From NCBI RefSeq assembly GCF_002553505.1, contig NZ_PDCP01000014.1, forward strand, positions 1 through 64,000: a DNA stretch of 64,000 nucleotides, in the 5' to 3' direction. Made by a program: the position numbers and the translations under genes. The DNA comes from Mycolicibacterium agri (GTDB lineage Bacteria; Actinomycetota; Actinomycetes; Mycobacteriales; Mycobacteriaceae). Shown here piece after piece: positions 7,891 through 17,263 of this stretch. Each line of letters starts with the position of its first letter. Position 1 is the first letter of the stretch. The notes beneath the pieces are model-generated. The model ran no database searches. It worked only from the letters and a program-made list of their open reading frames with translations, and had not been told where the DNA came from.

Positions 7891-8754
7891 TCAGGGCAGC
7901 GCCGTCGCGATGCGCCGCCACTGCTCGAAGGGGTAGGCGTTGGAGTCGGCGGTCAGCACCTGGATGCAGATGTGGTCGGCGCCTGCGGCCAGATGCTCGT
8001 TGACACGGTCCATCACGGCCTGCTCGTCACCCCACACGATGATGGCGTCGAGCAGACGCTCGCTGATCGAGGTGACGTCGTCGTCGGAGAACCCCAGCCG
8101 GCGCATGTTGTTGGCGTAGTTCGGCATCGCCAAATACCGTTTGATCCAACGCCTTCCGATCGCGTGCGCTTCGTCGGCATCCTCGGTGAGGATGGCCGTC
8201 TGCTCGGGCAGCAGCAAGGGGCCCTGGCCCAGCACCTCACGGGCACGGCGGGTGTGCTGCGGGTTGACGAGGTAGGGGTGCGCGCCCCGCGAGCGATTCG
8301 CCGCCAGCTCAAGCATTTTCGGGCCGAGTGCGGCCAGCACCCTCGAAGCAACGGGCACCGGCGGCTCGGCGCTGTCCAGCGCGTCGAGGTAGGCCGCGGT
8401 CGCCGCGAGCGGTTTGCGATAGCGACCGGACTCGATCGAGTCGATCAACGGAGCGTGGCTGACGCCGATGCCCAGCAGGAACCGTTCACCGTGAGCAGCG
8501 GTCAGCGCAGCATAGGACGCCGCAACGTCGGCGGGTTCGTTCATCCAGAGGTTGAGGATGCCGGTGGCGATCACCGCGTTCTTCGTCACCGACAGCAGGT
8601 GTTCGACCGACTCCAGCACCGGGGTCTGCCCGACGTCGGGTATCCACAGCGCGCTATACCCCAGCTCTTCCAATTCCGCTGCGGCCTCGGCCGATTGCGC
8701 CTTGTCGCCGTAGCGCAGCTGATGACTCCAGATACCTACACCCGATAAATCCAT
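7891..8754 (-). CDS. LLM-class F420-dependent oxidoreductase
   Basis: A 287-residue (beta/alpha)8 luciferase-like oxidoreductase. I chose ATG 8754 (MDLSGVGIWSHQLRYG) because GGGAGAG sits just upstream and earlier in-frame codons are low-complexity. Family signatures are LEELGYSALWIPDVG near residue 29, NLWMNEP near 67, LGIGVSHAPLI near 92 and HICIQVL near 267. The set matches the actinobacterial F420 subgroup better than FMN luciferases. The substrate is unknown. It lies 10 bases downstream of a thioesterase gene on the same strand, so the two are probably co-transcribed. Confidence 0.85.
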   Translation of the reverse strand: MDLSGVGIWSHQLRYGDKAQSAEAAAELEELGYSALWIPDVGQTPVLESVEHLLSVTKNAVIATGILNLWMNEPADVAASYAALTAAHGERFLLGIGVSHAPLIDSIESGRYRKPLAATAAYLDALDSAEPPVPVASRVLAALGPKMLELAANRSRGAHPYLVNPQHTRRAREVLGQGPLLLPEQTAILTEDADEAHAIGRRWIKRYLAMPNYANNMRRLGFSDDDVTSISERLLDAIIVWGDEQAVMDRVNEHLAAGADHICIQVLTADSNAYPFEQWRRIATALP

Positions 8755-8764
8755 GCTCTCCCTA

Positions 8765-9157
8765 CTACCCAACTGCGGCGAAATTGACCGTCGCCGTGGC
8801 TCCGAGTTCGTTGTCATCGCTTCGGTAGATGTCGACCTGGATGACGACCGATCGCTTCCCGGTGCGCAGAATCCGCGCAACGGCGCGTGCCGGCCCGTTC
8901 TTCTCCTTGATCGGTCGCAGATAACGGATGAACAGGTCGGTGGTGGCGATGGCGTGACCGAACGGTGTGCTGCGCGCCGCCAACTGCCCGGCCGTCACGT
9001 CGGCCATCGTGGCGATCAACCCGCCCTGCAGGCCACCGGCGGTATTGGTGACGCGCTCGTCGACAGGCATCTCCATGATCACGGAGCCGTCGTCGGCGGG
9101 CACCTCCTGCAAACCGATCTGATCGAACAGCTCCCTGAGGGATCTCGGCGCCGTCAC
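8765..9157 (-). CDS. PaaI-type hotdog-fold thioesterase
   Basis: A 130-residue single-hotdog acyl-CoA thioesterase-like protein. The helix/strand signature NTAGGLQGGLIATMADVTAG near residues 39-58 and the C-terminal strands ending in ATATVNFA are typical. I take the start at GTG 9157, 10 bases after TAAGG; TTG 9163 is two codons upstream. Such enzymes hydrolyse acyl- or aryl-CoA thioesters. It is followed at 10 bases by the LLM oxidoreductase and is divergent from the gene at 9229. Confidence 0.8.
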   Translation of the reverse strand: MTAPRSLRELFDQIGLQEVPADDGSVIMEMPVDERVTNTAGGLQGGLIATMADVTAGQLAARSTPFGHAIATTDLFIRYLRPIKEKNGPARAVARILRTGKRSVVIQVDIYRSDDNELGATATVNFAAVG

Positions 9158-9228
9158 GGGCAACGACCTTACGGCAGGGGCTGCGCTCGGTGGTGTGCCC
9201 TTCTGCCCGGCCGGGTATCCCGCAACGG

Positions 9229-9708
9229 ATGCAGACCTTCCTCCCGCGTCCGGGGTTCGTCGACACGGCGCGGCTGCTCGACATGCGCCGCCTGGGCAAG
9301 CAGCGCGTCGAGACCATCCAGGTGCTGCGCGCTCTCACGGTGCCCGGCTACGGGTGGCGGCACCACCCGGCCGCGGCGATGTGGGCCGGCTACGAGGAAG
9401 CGCTGGTCCGGTACGGCCTCGACGTGTGCGAGGTGTGGTGCGAGAGCGGCAAAGCCGACACGTGTGCGACCACGCTCGTCACCGATCTGGCCGGCGCGAC
9501 GGGCCAGCGGGCTGTGCGCACCCAGGACCAGCTGGCGGCGGCCGGTGAACTGCCTCGGTGGCTGGGCGATCAGGACTTTCACCGCAGCCACCAGTCGGCG
9601 TTGGTGCGCAAGGATCCGGAGTTCTACCGGCGGGTGTTTCCCGACGTTCCCGACGATTTGGCCTACGTGTGGCCGCAGTCGGATCGGACGCGACGCGTGC
9701 CGGTCTGA
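9229..9708 (+). CDS. MSMEG_6728-family protein (pyrimidine-dimer-glycosylase-like)
   Basis: A 159-residue protein starting with MQTFLPRPGFVDTARLLDMRR, LGKQRVE and HHPAAAMW. This N-terminal pattern is shared by the MSMEG_6728 family and recalls the Thr/Arg-rich catalytic start of T4-type pyrimidine-dimer DNA glycosylases. Later blocks (FHRSHQSALVRKDPEFYRRVFPD) are also family-like. The activity is unproven. ATG 9229 is preferred over the in-frame start at 9190 because the conserved block begins there. It is followed closely by a P450 and cinA on the same strand. Confidence 0.75.
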   Translation: MQTFLPRPGFVDTARLLDMRRLGKQRVETIQVLRALTVPGYGWRHHPAAAMWAGYEEALVRYGLDVCEVWCESGKADTCATTLVTDLAGATGQRAVRTQDQLAAAGELPRWLGDQDFHRSHQSALVRKDPEFYRRVFPDVPDDLAYVWPQSDRTRRVPV

Positions 9709-9749
9709 ACCGGGACATCGCGGCGCCGACGGGCTCGTATGCTCGGGGC

Positions 9750-11144
9750 ATGTCCGACAGCCCACGCACCGGACTACCCCCTGGACCGCGGTTACCGGCC
9801 CTGGTTCAGGCCGCGCTGATGGCCCGGTACTGGCCGCGGTTCATCTCCGCGTGCAGGCGGCGCTACGGACGCGTGTTCACCATGCGCATCGCCACCATGG
9901 GCACGCTGGTGTACCTGGATGACCCGGGCGAGATCAAGAAGGTGTTCGCGGGCAGCCCGGCCGTCTATCACGCCGGGGAAGCCAACAAGATGCTCGGCGG
10001 CCTGCTCGGCGACAGCTCCGTGCTGGTGATCGACGACGACGCACACCGCGAGCGGCGCCGCCAGATGCTGCCGCCGTTCCACCGCGACGCGGTCGCGCGG
10101 CAAGCCGCCGTGATGGCCGAGATCGCGGCCGACAACATCGCGACATGGCCCGTCGACACCGAGTTTCCGGTCGCCCCGAAGATGTCGGAGCTCACCCTCG
10201 AGGTGATCCTGCGGACGGTCATCGGTGCGTCCGACCCTGCGCGGCTCGCTGCGCTGCGGGCGGTGATGCCCAAGCTGCTCAACGTGACCCCGTGGGCGTC
10301 GCTGGCGCTGGCGAACCCCGCGCTGCAGCGGTTCGGGCCGTGGCGCGGTCTGCACCGCCGAATCGCCGAAGCCAACCGGCTGCTCTACGCCGAGATCGCC
10401 GACCGCCGTCGCGATCCCGACCTCGCGACGCGCACCGACGCGCTGGCGATGCTCGTTCGCGCGGGCGGGGAGGACGGCCAGGACGGCACGCCGATGACCG
10501 ACCGCGAGCTGCGCGACCAGTTGATGACGCTGCTCGTCGCCGGGCACGACACCACCGCCACCGCGCTGTCGTGGGCGCTGGAGCGGCTGACCCGTCATCC
10601 CGCCATCCTGGCGAAGGCGGTGCGTGCCGCCGAGGCCAGTGCGGCCGGCGACCCCGAGGGCGATGAGTACCTGGACGCGGTGGCCAAGGAGACACTGCGG
10701 ATCCGACCGGTCGTCTTCGACGTCGGCAGGATCCTCACCGAACCGGTCGAACTGGCCGGCTATCACCTGCCCGCGGGTATCATGGTCGCCCCGGGTATCG
10801 GCCTGGTGCACAGCAGCCCCGGGCAGTATCCCGACCCCGACCGGTTCGACCCGGACCGGATGGTGGGCACGACGCCGGGACCCACCACGTGGTTCCCGTT
10901 CGGCGGCGGCAACCGCCGCTGCCTCGGCGCGACGTTCGCCATGGCCGAGATGCGCATCGTGCTGCGCGAGGTGCTGCGCCGGGTGGCGTTGTGCACCACC
11001 ACCGCGGCGGGCGAACGGCAGAAGGTCAAGCACGTCATCCTCGTGCCGCACCGCGGCGCACGCATCCGGGTGCGGGCCGTCAAGGACGTTCCGTCGGCGG
11101 CTGCGGCAGGCGCCGGCGCGTCGTCGTGTATGCATAGATCGTGA
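9750..11144 (+). CDS. cytochrome P450, CYP135/137/138-like
   Basis: A 464-residue P450 with the proline-rich hinge LPPGPRLP at residues 9-16, the I-helix AGHDTT at 264-269, the ExxR motif (E314-R317), and the haem loop [10 protein letters not shown] with Cys391. Lack of a membrane anchor and the overall style match the soluble mycobacterial CYP135/137/138 group, whose substrates are mostly unknown. ATG 9750 was chosen because the P450 fold starts there. The last bases overlap the cinA GTG (GTGA at 11141-11144), so the two genes are translationally coupled. Confidence 0.88.
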   Translation: MSDSPRTGLPPGPRLPALVQAALMARYWPRFISACRRRYGRVFTMRIATMGTLVYLDDPGEIKKVFAGSPAVYHAGEANKMLGGLLGDSSVLVIDDDAHRERRRQMLPPFHRDAVARQAAVMAEIAADNIATWPVDTEFPVAPKMSELTLEVILRTVIGASDPARLAALRAVMPKLLNVTPWASLALANPALQRFGPWRGLHRRIAEANRLLYAEIADRRRDPDLATRTDALAMLVRAGGEDGQDGTPMTDRELRDQLMTLLVAGHDTTATALSWALERLTRHPAILAKAVRAAEASAAGDPEGDEYLDAVAKETLRIRPVVFDVGRILTEPVELAGYHLPAGIMVAPGIGLVHSSPGQYPDPDRFDPDRMVGTTPGPTTWFPFGGGNRRCLGATFAMAEMRIVLREVLRRVALCTTTAAGERQKVKHVILVPHRGARIRVRAVKDVPSAAAAGAGASSCMHRS

Positions 11145-12430
11145 GCGCACGCGCCGGAATCGTTGTCACGGGAACCGAAGTACTGACCGGCCGAGTCACC
11201 GACCGCAACGGGCCGTGGCTGGCCGACCGGCTCCTGGAGCTCGGCGTCGAGCTGGCCCACATCACCATCTGCGGAGACCGGCCCGACGACATCACCGCTC
11301 AATTGCGCTTCCTGGCCGACCAGGGCGTCGACCTGATCATCACGAGCGGTGGGCTCGGACCTACCGCCGACGACATGACCGTGGAGATGGTGGCGAAGTT
11401 CTGTGGGCGCGAACTCGTGCTCGACACCGAACTCGAGGAGAAGATCTTCGCCATCCTCAAGCGGCTGCGGGCCCGCTTCACCAACGTCGATTTGGACGCG
11501 GTGCGGGCCGCCAACCGCAAGCAGGCACTCGTGCCCGCGGGCTCGGAGATTCTCGATCCGGTGGGCACCGCGCCGGGCGTGGTGGTGCCGGGTAAGCCGA
11601 CGGTGGTGGTGCTGCCGGGCCCGCCGCGCGAACTGCAGCCGATGTGGCACACCGCGCTGCAGACCGCCCCCGTGCAGGAGGCGATCGCCGGTCGGACCAT
11701 CTACCGGCAGGAGACGGTGCGGATGTTCGGGCTGCCAGAATCGGGGCTGGCCGAAACCTTGCGGGAGGCCGAGCAGCGCATCGACGGTTTCGACCGACTC
11801 GAGATCACCACCTGTCTGCGCCGCGGGGAACTCGAAATCGTCACCCGCTATGAGCCCGACGCCGCCGATGTGTACGCCGAGCTGCTTGCGGTGCTGCGTG
11901 AACGCCATGCGCGGCAAATCTTTTCGGAGGACGGCTCGCTGATCGACGATCAGGTGGCAGCGCTGTTGGCCGGTCGCCGGATCGCCACCGCGGAGTCCTG
12001 CACCGGCGGGCTGATCGCCGCGCGGCTGACCGATATCCCCGGCTCGTCCGCGTACGTCGCCGGCGGCGCGGTGGTCTACGCCAACGAAGCGAAGTCGGAG
12101 GTGCTCGAGGTCGACCCGGCCCTGATCGAGGAACACGGTGCAGTGTCCGAGCCGGTCGCCGAGGCGATGGCGCAGGGGGCATTGCGGCGCTTCGACGCCG
12201 ACACCGCGGTCGCGACCACCGGGATCGCGGGTCCCGGCGGCGGAACGAAGGAAAAACCGGTCGGCACAGTGTGCTTCTCGGTGCAACTTGCCGACGGTCC
12301 CTGCCTCACCCGCACCCTGCTGTTGCCGGGCAATCGCTCCGACGTTCGCGAGCGCTCAACCACCGTGGCCATGCATCTACTGCGTCGCGCCTTGCTCGGC
12401 GCGAAAGACCCTGCGCTGCTTGAGGATTGA
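11141..12430 (+). CDS. cinA: CinA-family protein (nicotinamide-nucleotide amidase / pyrophosphatase type)
   Basis: A 429-residue two-domain CinA, close in length to M. tuberculosis Rv1901. The N-terminal MoaB/COG1058 domain shows [12 protein letters not shown] near residue 6 and [12 protein letters not shown] near 69. The C-terminal amidohydrolase domain shows [10 protein letters not shown] near 285 and [10 protein letters not shown] near 357. In bacteria these domains hydrolyse ADP-ribose-type pyrophosphates and deamidate NMN in NAD recycling. CinA has also been linked to drug tolerance in M. tuberculosis. The GTG start overlaps the stop of the P450 gene. It converges with a macro-domain gene, which also concerns ADP-ribose chemistry. 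Confidence 0.93.
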   Translation: MSARAGIVVTGTEVLTGRVTDRNGPWLADRLLELGVELAHITICGDRPDDITAQLRFLADQGVDLIITSGGLGPTADDMTVEMVAKFCGRELVLDTELEEKIFAILKRLRARFTNVDLDAVRAANRKQALVPAGSEILDPVGTAPGVVVPGKPTVVVLPGPPRELQPMWHTALQTAPVQEAIAGRTIYRQETVRMFGLPESGLAETLREAEQRIDGFDRLEITTCLRRGELEIVTRYEPDAADVYAELLAVLRERHARQIFSEDGSLIDDQVAALLAGRRIATAESCTGGLIAARLTDIPGSSAYVAGGAVVYANEAKSEVLEVDPALIEEHGAVSEPVAEAMAQGALRRFDADTAVATTGIAGPGGGTKEKPVGTVCFSVQLADGPCLTRTLLLPGNRSDVRERSTTVAMHLLRRALLGAKDPALLED

Positions 12431-12431
12431 T

Positions 12432-12929
12432 TCAGGATTCGACAGCCGCGCGGAACGCCTGCTCGGCGGCGTCGCCGTGCACGGCGAAGATCACTCGCTC
12501 CAGCGTGCGCGGCTGGTAGGCCTGCACCGCACCGACCATCAGCTGCGCGGCCTGATCGAGCGGAAAGCCGCCGACACCGGTGCCGAACGCCACCAGCGCT
12601 AGCGAACGGCACTGCAGTTCGTCGGCGACGGCGAGCGTCGACCGGGTGGCCCGCTCGATGATCTCGGCCGACGTGGGCCCACCGAGTTCCATTGTGGCGG
12701 CGTGGATCACGTAACGAGCCGGCATGTCGCCCGCGGTGGTCGCGACCGCCTCGCCGAGACCGATCGGCGCCTTCTCGTCGGACTCCCGCTGCACGTCCGG
12801 GCCGCCCGCCCGAGCGATCGCGGCCGCCACCCCGCCGGCGTGTTTGAGTCGGGTGTTGGCCGCGTTGGCGATGGCGTCGACGTCGAGCTTCGTCACGTCG
12901 GCCTGCCGGACGTCGATTTCCATCGCCAT
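12432..12929 (-). CDS. macro-domain protein (ADP-ribose binding / de-ADP-ribosylation)
   Basis: A 165-residue single macro domain. It has the ribose-binding NAANTRLKHAGGVAAAIARAGG segment near residues 20-41, GDMPARYVIHAA near 68, and the FGTGVGGFPLDQAA phosphate loop near 117. Such proteins bind or remove ADP-ribose and O-acetyl-ADP-ribose. The start MAMEIDV at 12929 follows AGGGA and leaves 5 bases after the upstream stop. In M. tuberculosis a macro protein (LppD, Rv1899c) also lies near cinA, but this one has no lipoprotein signal. It is the last gene of a three-gene minus-strand set. Confidence 0.88.
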   Translation of the reverse strand: MAMEIDVRQADVTKLDVDAIANAANTRLKHAGGVAAAIARAGGPDVQRESDEKAPIGLGEAVATTAGDMPARYVIHAATMELGGPTSAEIIERATRSTLAVADELQCRSLALVAFGTGVGGFPLDQAAQLMVGAVQAYQPRTLERVIFAVHGDAAEQAFRAAVES

Positions 12930-12934
12930 ATTCC

Positions 12935-13330
12935 CTAATCCTCGGTGACGGTGAAGCTGGCCAGCCAGTCCTCGTGCATTTCGTCGTTGATCGACACCCG
13001 CCACTGGTAGCGCTCACCGGCCTTGAGCTTGAGCGAGGGCACGGTGGCGGTGAACGGGATGGTGACCGGAGTTCCCTTGGGGTGCACCGGCTTGTGTTTG
13101 GCCTTGATCACCCCGTCCTCGGTGCTTGCGACGCGCACGCCGTCGCTGTCGACCAACTCGGCGCGGATCGGGAAGGTCTTGCCGAGCTCCGACCACTCGA
13201 CCTCGACGAAGATGACGAGCGCGTGTTGGGGCACCGGGGTCGGGCTTGTCGTCCAGCCCAGACCGAGCGCGTGGATGGTGCCCGCCTGGTCCAGTTGAGC
13301 GCTTTGCGCCAGCAGCACGATGGCTCTCAT
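12935..13330 (-). CDS. DUF6941-like protein
   Basis: A 131-residue beta-rich protein starting MRAIVLLAQSAQLDQAGTIHALGLGWT, with FVEVEWSELGKTFPIRAELVD in the middle and a final GERYQWRVSIN sandwich-like strand. This pattern fits DUF6941, a family of unknown function. ATG 13330 overlaps the stop of the alpha/beta hydrolase (ATGA), so translation is coupled. The macro-domain gene starts 5 bases after its stop. Confidence 0.7.
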   Translation of the reverse strand: MRAIVLLAQSAQLDQAGTIHALGLGWTTSPTPVPQHALVIFVEVEWSELGKTFPIRAELVDSDGVRVASTEDGVIKAKHKPVHPKGTPVTIPFTATVPSLKLKAGERYQWRVSINDEMHEDWLASFTVTED

Positions 13331-14259
13331 GGTTGAGCGGATGCTACCCCTTCGCCGCGGTCCCAATCCTGCAGCAGCGAGCGCAGGATCTCGCGGGCGC
13401 GGCCGAGTCCGCCGAGATGGCTTTCGCCCGGCATCGAATGCAACTCGGCGTCAGGCAGCCGCGAGACCACGTGCTGGCCGTGCTCATAGGGAACGATGTG
13501 GTCGGCATCGCCGTGCCACCACCGCACGTGGACTTTGACCTCATCGAGGCGGAAACCCCAGTCGCGGGCGAACACGACGATGTCGTAGAACGGCGCCGCT
13601 AGTTGTCGCCGGCTCCCGTTGAGCAGGTCGTCGAGGAACATCGCCTTGATCTCGGGGCGCGCCAACAGCGCCCGGTCGGCCGGCGGCGACACCAAGCCGT
13701 ACAGATCGACGGCCGGTCCGCCGATCGGGCGGATGAGCTTGATCAGGGTCGTGGCCGCCACGCCGATCGGGACCTTGGCCACCTCTAGCAGCGGCGCGAC
13801 CCGCGTCCCGAGGTTGCCCATCAATCCGCCGCCGATCGCGTCGGGGCCACTGACCGGCGCCACCCCACCGACCACACCTGCGGCCACGACGCGCTCCGAC
13901 ATGGCCGCCGCGCAGGCCAGCGTGTACGGACCACCGCCGGACAGACCGACGATGGCGAACTTGTCGATGCCCAGCGTGTCGGCGATCGTGCGCAGGTCGC
14001 CGGCGAATTCGAAGACGTTCTGGTACTGGTACGGCGTCGACGAGCCGATGCCTGGGCGGTCCACGCCGATCAGCCGGATGCCCGCTTCCTCGGCGTACGC
14101 CCGTGCCTCGGTGGGGATCTGCCTGCGCGCGCCCGGCGTGCCGTGCAACCAGAAGATGGCGCGGCCCTGCGGCGCGCCGAACTCAGCGAACCCGATCCGC
14201 CGGTCCTCGCCTACGGCGATGTTGCCCTCGAGTTTCGGGCGATCGATTGCGACAACCAT
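13327..14259 (-). CDS. alpha/beta-hydrolase fold enzyme
   Basis: A 310-residue hydrolase with the oxyanion-loop motif WLHGTPGA near residues 38-45, VDRPGIGSS near 65, the nucleophile elbow GLSGGG near 104-109, a late acid in WHGDADHIVPYEH near 250, and the catalytic His in ESHLGG near 281. The family covers esterases, epoxide hydrolases and C-C hydrolases, and the substrate is not readable. It heads the hydrolase-DUF6941-macro set on the minus strand and is divergent from the coiled-coil gene at 14327. Confidence 0.82.
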   Translation of the reverse strand: MVVAIDRPKLEGNIAVGEDRRIGFAEFGAPQGRAIFWLHGTPGARRQIPTEARAYAEEAGIRLIGVDRPGIGSSTPYQYQNVFEFAGDLRTIADTLGIDKFAIVGLSGGGPYTLACAAAMSERVVAAGVVGGVAPVSGPDAIGGGLMGNLGTRVAPLLEVAKVPIGVAATTLIKLIRPIGGPAVDLYGLVSPPADRALLARPEIKAMFLDDLLNGSRRQLAAPFYDIVVFARDWGFRLDEVKVHVRWWHGDADHIVPYEHGQHVVSRLPDAELHSMPGESHLGGLGRAREILRSLLQDWDRGEGVASAQP

Positions 14260-14326
14260 GCCAAAAGTGTCTCATGCCCGTTGTGGCGGCCATCTCAGTA
14301 CGGTCGCGATGGCGCATGATGGCGTC

Positions 14327-15196
14327 ATGGCCGCCGACGAGCTCGACGAACTCTACGAGGTCAAGCCGGAGGAGTTCACCGCCCTGCGGACCAAGCTGGC
14401 CGCGGCGGCCAAGAAGCGCGGTGACGACGCGGCAGCGAAGCGCATCGGTGCGGCCCGCAAGCCGACCACCGCGGCCTGGGTGGTCAATCGGCTCGCCCAC
14501 CACAACCCGGACGCCAAGGCGTCGCTGGTCGACCTCGGCGAGCGTCTCAGGGCGGCCCACGCATCGATGGACGGTGCGACCATTCGCCAGCTGTCCGCCG
14601 GGCAGCGAAAGCTCGTCGACGAACTCGCCCGCGCGGCGTTCGACGGCGCGGAGTTGACCAACCCGTCGGCGACGCTGCGCGAGGATGTCACGTCGACGCT
14701 GCAGGCCGCCATCGCCGATCCCGACGTCGCCGACCGGCTAGGTCGGCTGACCAAGGCCGAACAGTGGTCAGGCTTCGGCGATTTCGGCGCCAGCGCCGCC
14801 GTCTCCACCGCGACGCGCGGAGGCGGGGGAAAGACGAAACCGAAGCCGAAACCGGAGAAGGCCCCGCGGAAGGCGGCTGAGGACAAACCGCCGCAGGACG
14901 ACAAAAAGCAAGAAGCGGCGCGCGAACATGAGCGCGCAGTGCAGGAGGCCAAGGCCGCGTTGAGCGAGGCCGAACGCGCCAAGGACGACGCCGACAGCGA
15001 ATTATCGGACCGGCAAACGGATTTGGCAGTCGCACGGCTACGCCGCGACGAGATGCGCCAGCGTCTCGAGGAGGCCGAGCGCGCCCTGCGCGAGGCCGAC
15101 GAGGCCTACAGCGCCGCCAAGCAGGCCAGCCGCGATGCGGCGAAAGCGGTCAAATTCGCCAAGGATGGACTGACCCGGGCCAAAAGCGCGAAATGA
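14327..15196 (+). CDS. alanine/lysine-rich coiled-coil protein
   Basis: A 289-residue protein of unknown function. The N-terminal half is helical (PEEFTALRTKLAAAAKKRGDDAAAKRI, then PTTAAWVVNRLAHHNP). A Lys/Pro-rich linker (about 165-195) follows, and the last 95 residues form a long heptad-like coiled coil rich in Glu, Ala and Arg. ATG 14327 is used; ATG 14309 is in the same frame and neither has a clear ribosome site. It converges with the ACT-domain gene (1 base between stops). Confidence 0.75.
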   Translation: MAADELDELYEVKPEEFTALRTKLAAAAKKRGDDAAAKRIGAARKPTTAAWVVNRLAHHNPDAKASLVDLGERLRAAHASMDGATIRQLSAGQRKLVDELARAAFDGAELTNPSATLREDVTSTLQAAIADPDVADRLGRLTKAEQWSGFGDFGASAAVSTATRGGGGKTKPKPKPEKAPRKAAEDKPPQDDKKQEAAREHERAVQEAKAALSEAERAKDDADSELSDRQTDLAVARLRRDEMRQRLEEAERALREADEAYSAAKQASRDAAKAVKFAKDGLTRAKSAK

Positions 15197-15197
15197 G

Positions 15198-15572
15198 TCA
15201 GCCGACCGCGGCTTTCGCGTCGGCGAGGTTGTCTGCGGCCAGCACCAGCCTGGTGTCGGTGGCCAGATATGCCAACGTCAGGTTCACCCCGGCGTCGGCG
15301 AGCTTGCGCGCGGTGCGCCCGAGCGCGCCGGGCCGGTCCTCGATGTCGAGCACCAAAACCTCTTGTTCGGCGGCGATCCGGATGTCGGCGCGCTGCAGTG
15401 CTTCGAACGCAGCCGTCGCATCGTCGATGAGGATGTGCACCTCGGCCTGCCCTCCGCCGCAGGTTACCGCGCACAAGCCGGCGATGTTGGCGCCGGCCTG
15501 GCCGAGGATGTCGCCGACGCGCGCGAGTTCGCCTGGCTGATCGTCAAGGTAGAGCGTCAGGTCTGTGGCCAT
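15198..15572 (-). CDS. tandem ACT-domain protein
   Basis: A 124-residue protein of two ACT domains (about residues 4-65 and 69-124), each starting with a short strand and a DQPGELARVGDIL or DRPGALGRTARKL amino-acid-binding loop. Stand-alone ACT pairs bind amino acids and act as allosteric or sensor proteins. The partner is not evident from neighbours. ATG 15572 follows GAAAGGGG at good distance. Confidence 0.85.
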   Translation of the reverse strand: MATDLTLYLDDQPGELARVGDILGQAGANIAGLCAVTCGGGQAEVHILIDDATAAFEALQRADIRIAAEQEVLVLDIEDRPGALGRTARKLADAGVNLTLAYLATDTRLVLAADNLADAKAAVG

Positions 15573-15603
15573 GGTCGGCCCCTTTCATCCGGCCTACCGA
15601 CGA

Positions 15604-15972
15604 TCATGCTCCAACGGCGGCGCCGTAGCCCATGCCGCCGAGAAAAAAGGTGACCACGCACAGCAGTAGGGTGGCGACGGCGAACGGCCACGCGGGCCTG
15701 CGCCGCGTCAGTTGAACGATCGTCACCATCAACCCGGACGCCCCGATGACGGCCGCGACGGCCAACGCCGTTGCCACAGCGGTGAATGCGCCTTCGGCGC
15801 TGCAGGTCTCCGGCGGGCAGTGGTCGAGGAAGGCCAGCAGAAACACCCCGAACACCGCCGCAGCGAGGCCGAGTAGGACAGTCAACAGCAGCGCGACGAT
15901 CGACGCGGCGAGGTCCAGCCCTGACACCGGTCGCCGGGCGGGTGGGCCGACAGGATAACCCATGCCCGGCAT
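15604..15972 (-). CDS. small membrane protein of unknown function
   Basis: About 122 residues with three hydrophobic segments (near residues 20-45, 62-85 and 93-115). The first loop contains two Cys in HCPPETCSAEG, probably extracytoplasmic. MPGMGYPVG at 15972 is the chosen start; ATG 15963 and longer versions are possible. I recognise no family. It is divergent from the lipoprotein gene at 16066. Confidence 0.65.
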   Translation of the reverse strand: MPGMGYPVGPPARRPVSGLDLAASIVALLLTVLLGLAAAVFGVFLLAFLDHCPPETCSAEGAFTAVATALAVAAVIGASGLMVTIVQLTRRRPAWPFAVATLLLCVVTFFLGGMGYGAAVGA

Positions 15973-16065
15973 GCTATCTGGGGCGTGTGCACAGTGAAGC
16001 GGCATTGCCGGCCTTACCTTCTGGGCCATCTGGTCGCGGCCAATCAGGGATGCCATACTGCGACG

Positions 16066-16356
16066 ATGCGAAGCGCAGTGCTGGTCATCGCCGGCGCACT
16101 CACCGTGCCCCTCAGCGGGTGCGCTTCAACGATCAACCCCGACGACGCCGCGAAATCGGTGGCCGCAATCGTGTCGCGGCAGACCAAGTTCACACCGACC
16201 GACATCACCTGCCCGTCCGGCGTTCCCGCCGAAGTAGGGGTCGAATTCGACTGCGCGTTCACCGGACCCGAGGGCAAGGAGTACACCGCGCACGTAAAGG
16301 TGACGAAGGTTCAGGACGGGGAGGCGGAGTTCTACGTGGTGTCCGGGCCGCGGTGA
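16066..16356 (+). CDS. DUF4333-type lipoprotein
   Basis: A 96-residue protein with a short signal sequence and the lipobox LSGC (Cys near residue 19), so it is probably anchored on the outside of the membrane. The remainder (TKFTPTDITCPSGVPAEVGVEFDCAFTG, then a strand ending in FYVVSGP) matches DUF4333, with its two conserved Cys. The family's role is unknown. ATG 16066 is the start that gives the signal peptide. Confidence 0.8.
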   Translation: MRSAVLVIAGALTVPLSGCASTINPDDAAKSVAAIVSRQTKFTPTDITCPSGVPAEVGVEFDCAFTGPEGKEYTAHVKVTKVQDGEAEFYVVSGPR

Positions 16357-16364
16357 TCAGAGCG

Positions 16365-17027
16365 TCAGCGCGCCACCTCGCGGTATTCGACCATCGGCTC
16401 CTGCTTGATGACCGTGCTGCCCGCCGTGACCCTCAACTCGGCGGCGGAGACGGCATAGACCACGCTTCCGCGCTGCGCGAAAAATCCTCGCTCCGCGTCG
16501 GTTTCGGCCTGAGTCCGCAGCAGCGCCGCATCGCTGAGCCGAACACCCAGATATTCGTATCGTCCGGTCGGCTCGCCACAGATGACGACGAGCGATCCGT
16601 TGGTGCGGCCGATCGCGTACGCCGCCTGCGTATCCTCACAGCGCGCCGATGAGTGGATGAAGCCCTTGTCGTCCGACGGGAAGGGCGTCGCAGGTGCGGC
16701 GGCCCTCGGCGCGTCGGCTTCCTGGCTCGACGGCGGCTGGGCCGGTGTGCTCGGCGTCGGCGTCGGCGTCGGTGCGCTCGGCGCCGGTTGCTGGTTCGGG
16801 TCCGACTGTGGCGCAGCGTCCTGCGTCCGCCTGCTGTCGATCGCGCCGACGAGCACCAATGTCCCGACCAGCACCGCGATGACCGCGCCGACCGAGATCA
16901 ACCTTCCGGACGAAAGGCGTTGACGCCCAAGCCGTTTTCGTCGTGCCGGCTGTTTACGGTGTCTGCCCCTCGTTCGCAGCCGACCTGACGAAGTCACAGG
17001 TTTGGCGACCAAAGTTGCTCCCGTCAT
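16365..17027 (-). CDS. single-pass membrane protein with Pro/Thr linker
   Basis: A 220-residue protein: a very basic cytoplasmic N-terminus (about 40 residues), one membrane helix (about 43-64), a Pro/Thr/Ser/Gln-rich linker (about 70-105), and a compact extracytoplasmic domain containing two Cys (SARCEDTQ and LVVICGEP). A layout of this kind is common in mycobacterial cell-envelope proteins. I do not recognise the domain. It converges with the DUF4333 lipoprotein gene, 8 bases apart. Confidence 0.7.
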   Translation of the reverse strand: MTGATLVAKPVTSSGRLRTRGRHRKQPARRKRLGRQRLSSGRLISVGAVIAVLVGTLVLVGAIDSRRTQDAAPQSDPNQQPAPSAPTPTPTPSTPAQPPSSQEADAPRAAAPATPFPSDDKGFIHSSARCEDTQAAYAIGRTNGSLVVICGEPTGRYEYLGVRLSDAALLRTQAETDAERGFFAQRGSVVYAVSAAELRVTAGSTVIKQEPMVEYREVAR

Positions 17028-17263
17028 GCAGCATCGTCACGAGCCGTTAGCCATTGCAGGCGCGGTGACTATTCTGCATGACGCGATTTCGAGGTCCGCC
17101 CGGCCTTCGCGGCATTCGCTTGTCGTCGTCGACCCGTTAATAGCTCGACAGCGACGACGCGAATGCGTTGGCGTGCACGGTTGATCACGAGTGCACCCGT
17201 GATGCTCACGGATTCCTGGCTACAGCCAACCGGCGAGCCTTCGCTGCCGGCGTGGGATGCGCG

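Noticed and set aside
10763..12286. A 507-codon frame opposite the P450 and cinA
   Set aside because: Spans two clear genes in antisense; His/Gly/Arg-rich shadow composition.
16365..17027. A protein kinase or PknB-like sensor reading of the single-TM protein
   Set aside because: The TM plus Pro/Thr linker layout is similar, but there is no kinase motif and the outer domain is not a PASTA repeat.
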